This document shows positions 34,225 through 46,513 of a DNA stretch of 64,000 nucleotides, piece by piece. The first letter of the stretch is position 1, and each line of letters starts with the position of its first letter. The stretch covers positions 73,249,872 through 73,313,871 of the forward strand of contig CM043953.1 of the NCBI GenBank assembly GCA_014529385.2. The letters are read 5' to 3'. A model generated the notes under the pieces. That model was given only the letters and a program-made list of their open reading frames with translations. It made no database searches and was not told the origin of the DNA. Both the position numbers and the translations under genes were made by a program. The DNA comes from Adiantum capillus-veneris (Eukaryota > Streptophyta > Polypodiopsida > Polypodiales > Pteridaceae).

Positions 34225-35100
34225 GTAATGCCTCTTCTTGTGGCAATAGTAACACTCAACATTTCTGGTATTGCGGTCTCTACTTGAGCTCCTATGTTGG
34301 CTAGGACTATGAGGATTTCACTCTCTACTTTTGCTTTTGTATTTGTTTATGTCACGGCCTTTTGCCTTCGTTGAACTGCCAGTCATATATGCATCTCCAT
34401 GACTAGCACCGTCAAGAGATTTACGTCAAATTATTCAGTGAGCATGGCATCTGTGATGGCAACATTGAACACTAACTTTCCATTTGGAGCTGAATTGCTG
34501 ATGGTTGTGCAAAAGATGTCCCATGAATTGGGTAGAGAGCATAGCAAGAATATATACTTGAGTTCGTCGTCAAAATCCTTGAAGCCCTGAGATGTCAATT
34601 GACTGAACAAGGAGTTGAATCCATTTAAGTGACCATAAATTGTGCTACCTTCTTTCATGTTGAGCTTCATAAGATTTTTCATGAGAAAAACTTTGTTGGA
34701 TGCACTTTTGCTCTCCCATGATGAACATAAGCTATCCTAAAGTTCCTTGGTTATTGTCTTCCCTATGATAGTGAAGAACACTGATTCGGCTAGATGTAGA
34801 CGTAACGTAGCCATGGCTCTCACATCCAAAAGTTCCCACTGAGCTTGCATATAGTCATCATCCTCTGCATGCTCTTTCAACGATTTTGATAGGCCTTTGT
34901 TTGTCAAAACATCTTTCATGCCCTCTTTCCACATGGTGAAGTCGCTGCCATTGAACTTGCGAATGAAATACTCCTCCTTTTCTAAAGAAGAAAGCCATTG
35001 CTGACAAGAGGGTTTGAGAGGTGCCAAACTATGGCAAGAAGCTGCAGAAATTTGGGCAGAGTCTCCTTTGTATGAGGAGTCAAAAATCAACTCAAAATAC
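34225..35100 (-). pseudogene. Copia element X gag
   Basis: Minus-strand gag of the UBN2/copia type: EYFIRKFNGSDFTMWKEGMK (near 34980), VRAMATLRLHLAESVFF, then KLNMKEGSTIYGHLNGFNSL and YIFLLCSLPNSWDIF, ending in a zinc knuckle CYYCHKKRHY that is cut at 34225 and continues at 20162. The last knuckle Cys is Phe. A frame break separates the two halves near 34735. The sequence resembles the gag of copia D. Confidence 0.85.
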
Positions 35101-36337
35101 GCATAAATGTGCCAACTGCACTAACTGGGCATCTACTGCACAAAACCACTGCTGTGTGACCGCCAACTCGACGTCAAAAGCATAAAAATCCATCCAGATA
35201 CATATCCTATGGTGAGGGTACCGTAAAGGGGAACTCCAACTACCTGTATCATCAAAGGTGTCTCAACATTTGAGCACACCCCAACTCAAAGAAAACCTCA
35301 CGCTATCGACACTCCAAAAGGATAATGCAGACACAAATGGACTAGCCACAGTCTCAGAAAGGGCTCTTTCGGTACGAGTCTCAAAAACGGCCGAGAAAAA
35401 CTGCCAAAATAGTAAAAAATGACTCCACATGTAGTACAATGGGTAGTGTCCCCAACTCAACATACATGAGTAAACCGCGCTCAAACAGGCGCCAGGAACC
35501 GCTGCATGTAGTAAAAGTGATCCTTGCGGGGATATGAACTCTCAAAAGAGCTCAGTAGAACTAGGTGTGCTCAACAAAATGCATCTATCAATGCATCTAT
35601 CCACAGAGAATCTGCTGTTGTCATGATTGCCAAATCGCCTCTGAAAATGTTGTGTCTGGTAATTTGGAGAATCTATGTGTGAACAAGCTAAAAAACCCCC
35701 TGTAATCTATAACCTGCATGTCGATGTTGCTATGTGTCGATTTCCACCGTCGGGCGGAAATATGCTAGTCAAATAGCCACCAAAGGTGTCGTAGCTAAAA
35801 ATTGTGCCGTACAGCGTGATCGGTGCACTTGGTGCCGATGTCGGGTGTCACTCCTCTATGGTAGAGACACCTCACCCATGTGTGTGGCAAGTACAACTGT
35901 CGATCGCGGGAAAATGTCGTCCGCGTGAAATCAATGTCAGGTCGGATATCGAGAAATCCACCACAATGTGTAAGAATCCCAAGCCGGTGTGCTAGAAATG
36001 GTGTCGAAAATTGATGTGCCAATGCATAGTAGTAAGTCGCTGATGTTGGGGAGTCGGAGCTCTCTCTCTCTCTGCCTGAGAGTGAGACAATTTCGATGTC
36101 GATGTTGCCTTCCACCGCCGGACGAAAGTGGCTAGCCAAGTAGCCGCAGACGCTTATTCTCGAAGCCGGTGTCGAGAAAATTTGCCGAGGCCAAGGTCGA
36201 TATCAATGCCAAAAAAAAGTGCGCACACAGTGTGTGTGTGTGTGTGTTTGTCGAAATCGGAGAGTCCGAAGGAGGAGACGGGAAATCGAAGTCGATTTCG
36301 GAGTCGGGTATGCCCAAACACACACCACCATTGTTTT

Positions 36338-36382
<45 letters not shown>

Positions 36383-36754
36383 TGGGGAGTCGGGGGCGTG
36401 GAGTAAGGGCTTAGGTGGTGGGAGCACACGGGTCCGAGAAGTCGGGGGGGGGGGGGGGGGGGGGGTGGAGTGGGGGGGTTTGACGAGGAAGCCCGTGGGA
36501 ACGAGGGCTTACAAGTGAAAACTAAAAAAAAAAACTTTTTGTTGAGACTGGCTCTGTCGGATCTGACGAGCTTCACGAGCATGGGCATTGGGCAGCGAGG
36601 GTGTGTGTGGGTTCTGTGTGTGTTACCACACAAGCTATAATCACACTATGCGTGTGTTGTCACCATAGTGCTGACTGCTCTCTAGTCTGCTACTCATGGC
36701 TCCAATCTCTCCCCCAAGTTCTAGTGCGAGTCTCGACCTTCTTGGCTAACAAGA
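35101..36754 (-). other. Presumed 5' leader/LTR region of copia X, repeat-rich
   Basis: Upstream of the X gag on the minus strand; the stretch ACAAAGGAGACTCTGC near the gag start is shared with the leader of copia D. No PBS was found. It contains a diverged duplication (about 35720 and 36095: GTCGATGTTGC, then CACCG and GGCTAGCCAAGTAGCC-like words), a (GT)9 run (36231-36247), a (CT)20 run (36339-36379) and 22 G (36444-36465). LTR borders cannot be fixed. Confidence 0.5.
36339..36465 (+). repeat. (CT)20 microsatellite and G22 run
   Basis: Twenty CT units at 36339-36379 and an uninterrupted run of 22 G at 36444-36465, followed by further G-rich sequence. The short ORFs across these are artefacts. 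Confidence 0.95.
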
Positions 36755-37084
36755 CTTCAATTGCCCCATGTGTGCTAGCTTTGACGTGACTCCTCATAAG
36801 GAGCGATTCTCTACATACACTGCCACACATGGCACAGTGAAGCTAGGAAGTTCTTATGAGCTTGATATATGCGGTGGGGGCAGCATCAAGTTTTCTATGC
36901 GTAATGGCACTGAGTTTATGTTGCACAATGTAAGACATGTACCCAAATTGACAAAGAGTTTGATATCTGGACAACTCGATGATTTGCATTACACTACCAT
37001 ATTTTCTCATGGTTCTTGGATCATCAAGAAGGGGAATCTGGTCATGCTTAAAGGCTAGAAGTCTGGCTCATTGTACTCATTTTA
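36755..37084 (+). pseudogene. Copia fragment Y (protease/pre-integrase)
   Basis: Plus-strand frame ASFDVTPHKERFSTYTATHG, LGSSYELDI, FMLHNVRHVPKLTKSLIS and IIKKGNLVMLKG, then a stop and KSGSLYSFYV, where the LTR of J begins. It is the region just after the copia protease active site and closely resembles X's protease part. It starts mid-protease, so it is truncated on the left. Confidence 0.8.
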
Positions 37085-38709
37085 TGTGTAATGGAATTGG
37101 CCTATTCACTTGAGAGTAGCAGAAATTAAAGAGAGTACTTTTGAGAAATTAATTTGTGAGCATAGTGGTTGAACATATTGAAGTTAGCAACCTAAACATA
37201 GCATTTAGTTATCTTGGCATGAACAATACTTTTTCAAGAGAGAGAATTTAGAGAACATGAGAACAGTTGAGGACCGGATTTATCTGGATTCGGTCCCCCC
37301 TCCAATAGGCATTTGTATTACGATTTCTCCCATCAAGAGAAACTTGTTACAATACAATCTTTGTGTTCCTTGTGACCTAGGTAATGCAATAAAGATGGAA
37401 AGCTTCATGTATCACGAGCATAACATAAACTTTGTGGGAAGCATTAACTATCCCAAGACCTCAAACACCTTCGAAGGTGGAGAGAGCTAGCAAGGAATGA
37501 GGGTAGGGAAGAGGAAGAAGAAAGATTTCATAGGAGAAAGAATTAGTTCCTCACTTATCATCACTCTTCTTGCTAGCATACATAATAGCATAGTAATGAA
37601 GATGGAGAAGATGGAAAGCTTAAGCATTGAAGCATGGCTCGTGGTTAGATTTACATTCCATTGCCAAGAGTGTTGGTGTAGGCTCTCAACCTCTCTACTT
37701 GATTGGAGAAGGAGAGGGAGCTCTTGCACTTTTCACTTCACACAATGAGGGTGTGTGTGTGTGCGTGTGTGGGAGAGTATACCCCCCAAGCATGCCCCTA
37801 GCTTCCTTGGTCGACCCCCCCTTGTAGCTCATGCTTAAAGCTCATTGGGCCCCTCCAGGCCTAGCCAATCACAAGCAGGAGGTAAATCAAGTAACAAGGG
37901 TAGCCTTGGGACAAGTGTCCCCCTTTCTCCTTTGAGAGAGAGGACTTGATAAATGTTAAAAAAAAAAAACTTCTAAATTATCATTGGACCCCTTGGGTGG
38001 CCAACCAATAGGCTTCAGGCACACCATGAGAGCAACATGAGGAGGAACTTGACAAGTGTCCCTTTTGCTTTCTTTGTACTAAGCATGCCTTGTGTGAGTG
38101 TGTGTGTGTGTGTGTTCTCTCTCATCCCCCCTCTTGTAGGGCTCACCCCCTCCTTGTAGGGATGGAATATTGACTTTTTGACACACTTATCTCAAGCACC
38201 TTAGTCAGCAAGCATGACAAAGCACCTCAAGCTTGGGTGATGTTCCCACAAGCACCTCAAGCTCCATAGTCGACAAGCATGACAAGCATCTCTAGCACCT
38301 TAATCAACAAGCACGACAAGAACCTCAAGCACCTTATTCATCAAGCACGACAAGCACCTCAAGCACCTTAGTCATCAAGCATGACAAGCACCTCAAGCAC
38401 CTTAAGCTTGGGCCGGGTTCCCAGCTCAAGCTTAGCCCTAGCTTACCTAAGGTCAAAGGACTTTTAACACTAATTATTGGGGGTCTTGAATGAAGCTAAC
38501 CCTAAGGTATTCATGATCCATTGGTTAGCCTTTCTCTTTGACAGAACATCTCTCATTTGGGTCCCTTTACCATTGGCCTTGTGTTGAGATAGATCTATTA
38601 AGCACATGTCTATATCCTAACCCTTGTTCCCATTTATTCTCTCACATAAAATGATTAGTTTAATATGAGAAAATCATTTGGGTTGGTTAATTATATGGAT
38701 TTTATGACA
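37085..38709 (-). repeat. LTR of gypsy element J (B family)
   Basis: Read on the minus strand it starts TGTCATAAAATCC after a polypurine tract and resembles the LTR of B along its length (for example the GACCTCAAACACC / CTTCGAAGGTG block near 37460, and a GT microsatellite near 38098-38115). It ends TTACACA against copia Y. It contains a 34-bp minisatellite that B lacks. Confidence 0.75.
38274..38409. repeat. 34-bp minisatellite, 4 copies
   Basis: Four tandem units starting at 38274, 38308, 38342 and 38376 with the pattern CAAGCAYGACAAGCACCTC then AAGCACCTTAGTCAT. More diverged words of the same kind extend left to about 38190. Not coding. Confidence 0.9.
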
Positions 38710-40167
38710 TTATCTCTCTCTTGTAATCATAGTCATCCTCGACTATGAGGTAGAAGAGATAAAGCTTTAGTCATTAGTCAATCTTTCTTAGCGGGTAGAG
38801 GATCCCTTTTTACCCTACAACATCTTTCCAAGATGGATGACCAATCCATTTGGTGCTTGGGAGACATAGCTTCCGCAAGCATGTCTTCTCTTTAGTCCAT
38901 TTCATTCTCCCAAAGTGGAGTGACAAATTCTACTTGGTGTTTGAGAATCCTCGTCATCACAAACATGATTCTAAGCATGCATATTATTTAAATTTGTGCA
39001 CAATTAAAAAGAGAACTAGTCTTATAGGACAAAAACATGGGTCATTTAAAAGAAATTTGTACATTTGCTTACTCTAATGTAGCATTATAAGCATTGACAA
39101 GGTTCATACTATCCTTAAGTTGTATTCCATGCATCCATCTAGCATCTTCAAAAGGCTAATTTTTGAACTTGATAAGATACCGTCAGATAATCTTACCATG
39201 TTTGTAGTACCTTGTCTTCACGCCGAAGGATAGCTTCGGGTTGTAGCACCTCTTCTTGGTCTTCAACTTTGGGAGGGTCTTCAATAATTGGTTGGTGGCT
39301 CTCCTTTGTAGGGCTTTAGTAGGCTCACATGAAAAGCATTGTGTATGAGCCAATGGTTGGGCAACTTGAGTTGATAAGCCATCTCATTGACTCGCTTCAA
39401 GATTTGGAAAGAACCATAGTATCTTTTTGCTAGCTTAGCATAATACTTTTCATGGCCCGTAGGATTTTTGCTTGTCGTTTGCCTTAATCGAGCCTTAGGA
39501 AACTTAAGTAAGACCCAATTATTTTTTGTGCTTGTCAGCAACATCTTTTTGCCTTTGTTGAGAGATGGATATAGCCTCCTTAATCTTTTGAAAATATTCT
39601 TGTAGGTCACAACTATACTCAACGGTAGCGAAGATCTTCCCATGTACTTTGAGTAGCAGGGGACTTTTAGGTCTTCCCTCAATGATCTCAAAAGGTGCTT
39701 TTGCCATAGAAGTATGTACATCATTATTGTAGGCATACTCTACAAGAGGTAAGTACTTTTTCCATTGTGAGCACTGATCTACTTCTATAACATAAGTCTT
39801 TAGTAGATCGAGTATCGTAAGATTGACTATCTCACTTTGGCATACTCTACAAGAGGTAAGTACTTTTTCCATTGTGAGCACTGATCTACTTCTATAACAT
39901 AAGTCTTTAGTAGATCGAGTATCGTAAGATTGACTATCTCACTTTGGCCATCCGTTTGTGGGTGATAGGCCGAAGAGAAATTCAATCTTGTTCCTAAATT
40001 TTCAAAGAGACCTTTCCAAAAATTACTGGTCATTCTAGGATCTCTATTTGACACGATGGATGTTGGTAATCCATGGTGTTTGAAAATATGTGATATGAAG
40101 AGAGTTGCCATTTGGTGTGCCTTAATAGTCTTTTTGACAAGAAATATAAGGTCTCCACCTTTCTAGC
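38710..40167 (-). pseudogene. Gypsy J integrase and C-terminal part
   Basis: The minus strand encodes an integrase core (VKKTIKAHQMATLFISHIF; SIVSNRDPRMTSNFWKG; YHPQTDGQSEIVNL, with the catalytic Glu kept) and C-terminal region (ISQQRQKDVADKHKK; NNWVLLKFPKA; LAKRYYGSFQIL; NHWLIHNAFHVSLLKPYKG), nearly identical in order to B. A perfect 107-bp tandem duplication (39734-39947) breaks the frame in the core. A chromodomain-like remnant (FEDARWMH) lies near 39140. Confidence 0.85.
39734..39947. repeat. Perfect 107-bp tandem duplication in J integrase
   Basis: 39734-39840 and 39841-39947 are identical by eye over 107 bp. Since 107 is not a multiple of three, it shifts the integrase frame. B has one copy. 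Confidence 0.95.
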
Positions 40168-43100
40168 TGTCGGGAATGAACTCAAGCTTTAGGAGAAAGC
40201 ATTGATCAGGCAATCAAGTAAAAACACTATCTCAAAAGCAATAAAAAATGGTATTTTTGGAATCTTAAGCACATCAAACCCCGAGCTAGAAATTTTCAGA
40301 ACTGAATTTCGATAAAATTGGCATAGTTATGGCCCCTGGAAGTTTACACAGTTGATTTAATTAATTTAATAAATTATAAGGTTTTGGTAACCATTACTGT
40401 AAAAGACTTTTATCATAAAATCCCTAGATATTTACTGATAATAGCAGATATTTCCAAAATTATTCATGAAAAGGGTTAGATAATAGCAGAAAATTGATTT
40501 TGTGTATCTGGGGGGTTGTGTGGGGCAGTAATGAACTTGCCCAGGCTGAAATTAATTGCAGGGGGTGCTTGTGGAGCTGGAGGGCTGCCTTGGGATGCAA
40601 GTTACTGCCATTTCCAGCTTGTGAGTGCCCAAAAACCTATAAATATGACCCCTTGCTTCACAATTTCACACAGACTCGGAGTCCTGGCCATTTCTCTCTC
40701 ACCTAGAGAGAACTCTACTAAAAAATCACCAGAGAGTAAAACTCTAGTTGATTAATCCACGGTAATTAGTTTAACCCTTTTTAATTAGCAAAATTATGCT
40801 AATCTACTTATATTTTCTTAAATAATTCAAAATTAAGAAGATTAAACTTATTTACACTCTAAAAGACTCTCTTAATTCTTAATTCTCTGTTGATTACTTA
40901 GATTAAGATTAGGGACATTAATTTGATTAATTAGTAAGCTATATTAATCATTTTAGTCATAAATTAATGGTAATTATACTAATTAAACTTTGAATTGTAC
41001 AGGATAATTATGAGAGCTGTATTAAACTGTCAAGATACTAAAAAAATTATCTCTTAATTTTTTCATTAGTTTTTTGTAATTACTTAAGTAGAATTTAATT
41101 GTTTTTAATCAAAAAATTAATTAGCTCAAATTTATTTAATTAGCTAAAAAATTCTTAAGTTAATTATCTCTGTTAAAAAATACTATTAGGAACACAAGGT
41201 AAATTACTCATTAATAGTTTATTAATCTAAGTATTTAATTAAGCTGAAACTAACTGTTTTTAGTCATAAATTAAAGGAGGAAATTTGAAAAACATGTTAG
41301 ATAATTATATGCTATGTATCACAACTAATTTACATGTTAAAAAATCCGTGATAATTATCTTGAGGCTAGAAAAATAATATAGCTAATTATCTAAGTCAAA
41401 TTAGACTAATTTTAGCCATAAATTAAAGAGAAAAATTAAAAAAACATGTTAGATAATTATATACTATTTATGAGAGTTAGTTTACATGTTAAAAAAGTTG
41501 TGATATTTAGATTAGCCATAGAAAATTAATTTAACTAAATATCTTAATCAAAAACCCTGTTTTTGAAGATAAATTCAAGGGTGAAATTAGTAAATTAGTT
41601 TAGATAGCTTTGAGATAATTTTTAGAGTTAGAATACATCATTAGAAAGCCGTGATAATTAGCTTAGCCACAGAAAATTGGTTTAGCTAGTTATCTTAGTC
41701 ACAAAACCCTATTTTTGAAGGTAAATTAAAGGTGAAAATTAGTAAATTGGATTAGATAGATTTGGGATAATTTTGAGAGTTAGAATATATCATTAAAAAG
41801 CCATGATAATTAGATTAGCTACAGAAAATTGGTTTAGATTATTATCTTAGTCCAAAAACCTTGCTTTTGAGGATAAATTAAAGGAGAAAATTATTAAATG
41901 AGATTAGATAGCTTTGAGATAATTTTTAGAGTTAGAATAAATCATTAGGAAGTTGTGCTAATTATCTTAAGTGTAGATAATTAGTTTAGCTAATTATCTT
42001 AGCTAATACTTTTTTTATTTTTACTAAAAATTAAAGAGAGAAATTAGTAAATCATGTTAGATGATTACATGCTATATATTGGAGCTATATTACATAATAG
42101 AAAAGCCAAGATAATTATGTCAAGGTTAAAAAATTAGTATAGATATTTATCTAAGTCAAATTATACTAATGTTAGCTAAAAATTCACAGAGAAAATTAGT
42201 AAATTATGTTAGATGATTACATGCTATTTATCAAAGTTAGCTATTTATCAAAGTTAGTTGAAAATTAGTAAATTATGTTAAATGATTACATGCTATTATA
42301 CCAATTTTAGCTAAAAATTAAATATGGAAATTAGATAATTAAGTTAAAAAATTAAAAGATAATTACCAGTGGTCACAAATATCATTATCTACTTGTGATA
42401 ATTATACCATAGTTAATTAGTTAGTTTAGAAAATTATAATTGACCAAAAGTTCTATTTTTAGAAAAAGATTAATTAAAATAAATAGACTTTGGAGTCAAA
42501 ATTTTCTAGGAAAATTACAATAAGGGTAGACAAGTGATATAAAGTTGAGGAAATGAAATCTTTAAGAGAAAGTAAATAGAATAAACATTAACCTCAAAAT
42601 AAGCAGATTTCAAGCTTCAACTTCGATGAGGAAACTAGAAAAAAGATATAGAAAATTATAAAAAAAATAGGAGAGCTTAGAAAACCCTTAGGAAAGATTT
42701 GGAAAAAGTTATTGTATTTATATAGGCAGAAATTATTAGGTCAAGAATTTACCAATTAAGACTACAAATTTAACCTTGATTGGGTTACGATTGAATACAG
42801 AGGTTAAGTTTAGCTCTAGGATAATTTACCTAATAATTAGACGTCTATTTTGATAAGGATAAGAAGTTATGGTACCCAAAAGGATCGAGCAAATCCTACA
42901 TCTGATGATGAGGATGTAGCTCCAAAACGAACTAGAGCGTCGCATGACGACGACGACGAAGTCGGGCCTACGGAGGAGAGTCTTCAGGCGCCAGCACATC
43001 AGCAGATGGTCGATCAGTCCCAGGTGGGTTTCCCATTATTCAATTAAGTCTTTAAATAAGTTTAAGTTCTTTTATAAGTTAACATTGCATACGCAAGGAG

Positions 43101-44177
43101 TGAGTAAGAATCAGAAAAGAAATAATTGACTGAAAAACGAAAGGTAACTTCCAAGAGACCAACGTGCATTTTGTTTATAAAGTAGGAAAGAATTGTTTGG
43201 TTAAGCCTGGTTGACTTAGGAGAGATATGATTGATCATCCTTAAGACAACTCGTCTCAAGACACCTCTGACTCCTTGGTATATTTTGATGAATAATGATG
43301 GCTTTCTAGCCACGGATAAGTCAGTTACCCCCATGAACGATGAGTTTCTACTCTGTGTCATGTCTCGATGTTTCTACATAAGTTAGGATACCGTTTTTAT
43401 CCTAGGGGAGCTGCTCGGTTGTATGGACAACTGGTTTGGTGTATGGGGACTCCAAACCTTGGGTGGGGGTTTATCCACCCCAGATTGTGAATCAGGAATG
43501 GGTGCCATTTTTCACCCTTAGGTGGTCTTGAGACAAGAAGAGTCCTGGTCATGGTTATTATGGTCAATTTTTTGATTGATAGTACCTTGTCTTAAGTTTA
43601 AAGATGTCTGTTTGCTAAAAGAATGCTTTTCAATGCTGTCTTTAATACTTGATTGAAGGAATCACTGCCACGAAAAGTTAAAAGAAACCATTATTTTAAG
43701 TGTTAAAACAATGTGATAGTAATTAAAAAAAAAAGAATCATATGTGAGTGCGGGGTGGTAAGTGGGGATTGACTAAGGTTGTCCATCATGGACAGGGGTG
43801 GACCTGATTATTAAGGTAACTATCCATCCCTGTGCACTAAAAATGTTTAGAAAAATTCTTCACTTGGAAGAGAATTCCACCAATGGCGGCTGTGCCCTCA
43901 CATATATTAAGGGGAAAAAAGCGTTGGTCGAGGATATCTTAGCCCAACTTGTGGAATTTATAGGGCCGAAATAGTTTTGGACTTTTAAAACGTTGTCCCA
44001 TTTCTGCTGCGAGAAAGGACTAGGTCTTTGTCTAGGGCTATAGACCCAAGCCATTGTCAATGGTAAAGGTCTATTCCCTGGATTTTTCTTGTTTAGAGAC
44101 TCTGATTTTTATTAGACCTAGAGACCTGTCAAGGATCCCATCCCGCCTTTTTGTGTCGGTGGTTTGGGGATCTCACA
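40168..44177. mobile_element. Block K: 4-kb AT-rich non-coding insertion, TG...CA ends
   Basis: K separates two parts of gypsy J. It begins TGTCGGGAATG and ends GATCTCACA. A TATA-like box (CTATAAATATG) lies near 40637 on the plus strand. From about 41000 to 42340 it is a diverged 152-bp tandem array. A 65-codon frame at 42850-43047 (PTSDDEDVAPKRTRASHDDD) is Asp-rich and matches nothing I know; 43050-44177 shows no gene. It may be a solo LTR or a large non-autonomous LTR element. I found no target duplication, and the J parts on the two sides overlap by about 12 codons, so simple insertion is not proven. Confidence 0.45.
41000..42340. repeat. Diverged ~152-bp AT-rich tandem array
   Basis: The marker word GTGATAATTA (with variants) recurs at 41348, 41500, 41651, 41803, 41955 and 42108, spacings of 151-153 bp. 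A second marker, GAGATAATTTTTAGAGTTAG, keeps the same period (41611, 41763, 41915), and ATGTTAGATAATTA precedes units. About eight units are recognisable. The central three are the most alike. Confidence 0.88.
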
Positions 44178-45587
44178 GGAATAAAGTGTGCTTGCTTGCT
44201 AAACCTGTTGACTATTGTCCATATTCCCGTATTCCCATGGATGGACTTGGGTAATCCAAAGATGAAATCCATGGATCTACTCTCCCATGGTGAATTTGGG
44301 ATAGGCTATGACTGGAGTAATCCAGGTTGCTTCCCTCTATCATACTTGGTCTTTTGGCATACCACACATTTTGAAACATACTCTTGTATGTCCAATTTCA
44401 TAGTAGGCCAATAGAAATACGTTTCTACTCCGCGAAGAGTAGGTTGAATGTCTCTATGCCCTGCATAGGGAGGAGCATGGGATTCATACATAACCTTCTC
44501 ACGAAGGGAATGGGTAACACATAGCCTATTTCCATGGAGAAGTTAACCATCCTGCAAGGTGAATGGTTCTTCTTTCTTCCCCAAAGCAAGGGCTGACATT
44601 ATGTCTCTAAAACCTGGGTGAGTAGCATACTCATCTATCATAGAAAATAGATCATTGTGGGTAGCTATAGACACCGCATTAACTTTTGTTCTTTGTGAAA
44701 GCGTATCAGCCGCTTGATTGTGCTTACCAGCAATGTGAACGATATGAAAATTAAATTGCAAAAGAAAAATTTTCCACTCATTTATTTGTCGTCGGAAAGC
44801 TTGGTTTGCGTCATGAAATACTTGAGACTTCGGTGGTCAGTTTGTAGAATGAATGGAGTCCCCAATAAATAGTGCTTCCATGTGTCTAGGGCATGTAGAA
44901 CAACTAAAATCTCTTTCTCATAATTCCCAAGACTCATTCATTCGTATTGTGCCTTCGGCTCTCATATGCAATGGCATGTCCTTCTTGAAGCAAAACTGCT
45001 CCAAGGCAATCACCACAAGCATCACATTGGACCTCAAATGGTTTTGAGAGACCCGGAAGCATGAGGACTGGTTGGGAAGTAAGTTTCTCTTTGAGTTTAT
45101 CAAAAGCATTTTTCTCTTTAGAAGTCCATATTACATACTTAACGTTCTTCTTAATTAAGTCACGTAGTGGTCTTGCTACTTGAGAGAATTTTGCTATGAA
45201 GCGTCTATAGTATGTGCACACACCAATAAAGCTTCTTAGCTCATATAATTCCTTGGATTAGGCCATGCTTTCAATCACCTCTAACTTCGATGGATCCATA
45301 CGGATGATTTTTGGAAGTGCATAGCTACATGGCATAGCTTGGAGGACTCCATGAAGCCCTCATATCCAAAGGCAGCATCAAATTGTTGGAGGAAGGCCAA
45401 CACTTTGTCAGTAGCACCAAAGGTGCCATCATAGGTGAGAAAAGAGATACTCTTTCCTCCCTCTTTGAACTTCTTTAGCTTTTGTGACCTTCACCATGCA
45501 GGGTATGATTTGCGATGTCCTCCCCTCTTGTATTCTCTAGGAGAATAGTTATAGCTTTCATCGAAAGAGGAGGAAGGCGAAGAAGAA
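44178..45587 (-). pseudogene. Gypsy J: gag remnant, RNase H and integrase start, with internal deletion
   Basis: Reading leftwards: gag core (SFLTYDGTFGA near 45440; FLQQFDAAF), then at about 45325 a jump straight into the end of RT (RMDPSKLEVIE), showing an internal deletion of the knuckle, protease and most of RT. Next come the connection (TYYRRFIAKFSQVARPLRDL), RNase H (VQCDACGDCLGAVLLQEG; NHQAADTLSQR-type end), the integrase zinc domain (PPYAGHRDIQPTLRGVETYF; CVVCQK) and MDFIFGLPKSIHGNTGIW, ending at K. It belongs to the same family as B. The 5' LTR is missing; F's LTR abuts at 45588. Confidence 0.85.
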
Positions 45588-46493
45588 TGTTAGCAGCAAG
45601 CTAACTCGGATACCATTTTTCGGAGCTTTCATTGTAAAAACATTTATTATTTTGATGAATCAAAAATATCGTAACTCCTACTTTCCAAATAAACATTGTA
45701 ATTGATGAGCCGAGAATACAAGCTTTTAGATTGTATCAACCTGTCTTTAGTTAGAGCTCCCAGATTATTAGTTTTGACCACCAAAAATCTTGGCTAATGT
45801 ATAAAATCCAATTTTGTAAGTTTTTCATAAGTTTTGGATAATAGAAACACAGTGTGAGCTAACGACACTCACTTCTCTCCTTCTCGCGCTTCCTACTCCC
45901 TCCCGGGTTGTCACATTGCAGTCACGTCTGTTGCATTGCAACCGCAGGTAAGAGCTCTACGTATTGAAATAAGCATTTCATGGTATTTTATAGCTTTTGG
46001 CGTCGCTGATCCGTGGCCTAATTTCATCATAAGTAGGAATTTAAGCTTAAAAATAAAAATTTAAGCATAGACGGGGTATTGGGGCATCATTGCTAAGCAT
46101 TTAGATGCATTCTGGGTCGAAAATGATTAGGTCAAAAACTCACTGCTATTAATAATCACGGTTTTTGTACTTGACCTAAAGTGAAATTTGAGACCATAAG
46201 CATGCGTGCTTAGGTCTTATAAACATGTCCTAGAAGTTTCGTTACGTTTGGATGTCGTTTGATCCTGTAACGGATGTGATATGTTTGCCGATGAACGATT
46301 AACTTTTGGTGATTTCAGTCATTTGAGTGTAGCTTGAGTTAGATGCGAGTTGTTTGTTGTTTTCCAAGAAATTGACAACCTCTTGTAGCCTCTATGCACT
46401 AGTTGAGTCAGCTTCGTCCCATGGATTGACAATATTCGTGGTTCTCGTTATGTCTGCAATAAGATAGGAGTGAGGTTAGACACCCGTCCCACA
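45588..46493 (+). repeat. LTR of element F (5' LTR, +)
   Basis: TGTTAGCAGCAAGC to CCGTCCCACA, followed by a primer binding site. A TATA-like GTATAAAATCC lies near 45798. About 906 bp. No second copy is visible in the window, so the left border rests on TG, the abrupt end of J and the PBS at the other side. Confidence 0.55.
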
Positions 46494-46495
46494 TT

Positions 46496-46513
46496 TGGCG
46501 CCGTTGTTGAGGA
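46496..46513 (+). promoter_or_regulatory. Primer binding site (tRNA-Asp type) of F
   Basis: TGGCGCCGTTGTTGAGGA, close to the tRNA-Asp-type PBS (TGGCGCCGTTGCCGGGG) used by Tat/Athila-lineage gypsy elements, right after the LTR end. Confidence 0.65.

Noticed and set aside
38274-38409. Regularly spaced 34-bp repeats resembling a CRISPR array
   Set aside because: The units are directly adjacent without spacers, lie inside a plant LTR and have no associated genes; this is a minisatellite.
42850-43047. Asp-rich 65-codon ORF in block K as a gene
   Set aside because: It is short, with no upstream or downstream coding continuation or family signature; kept only as a remark in K.
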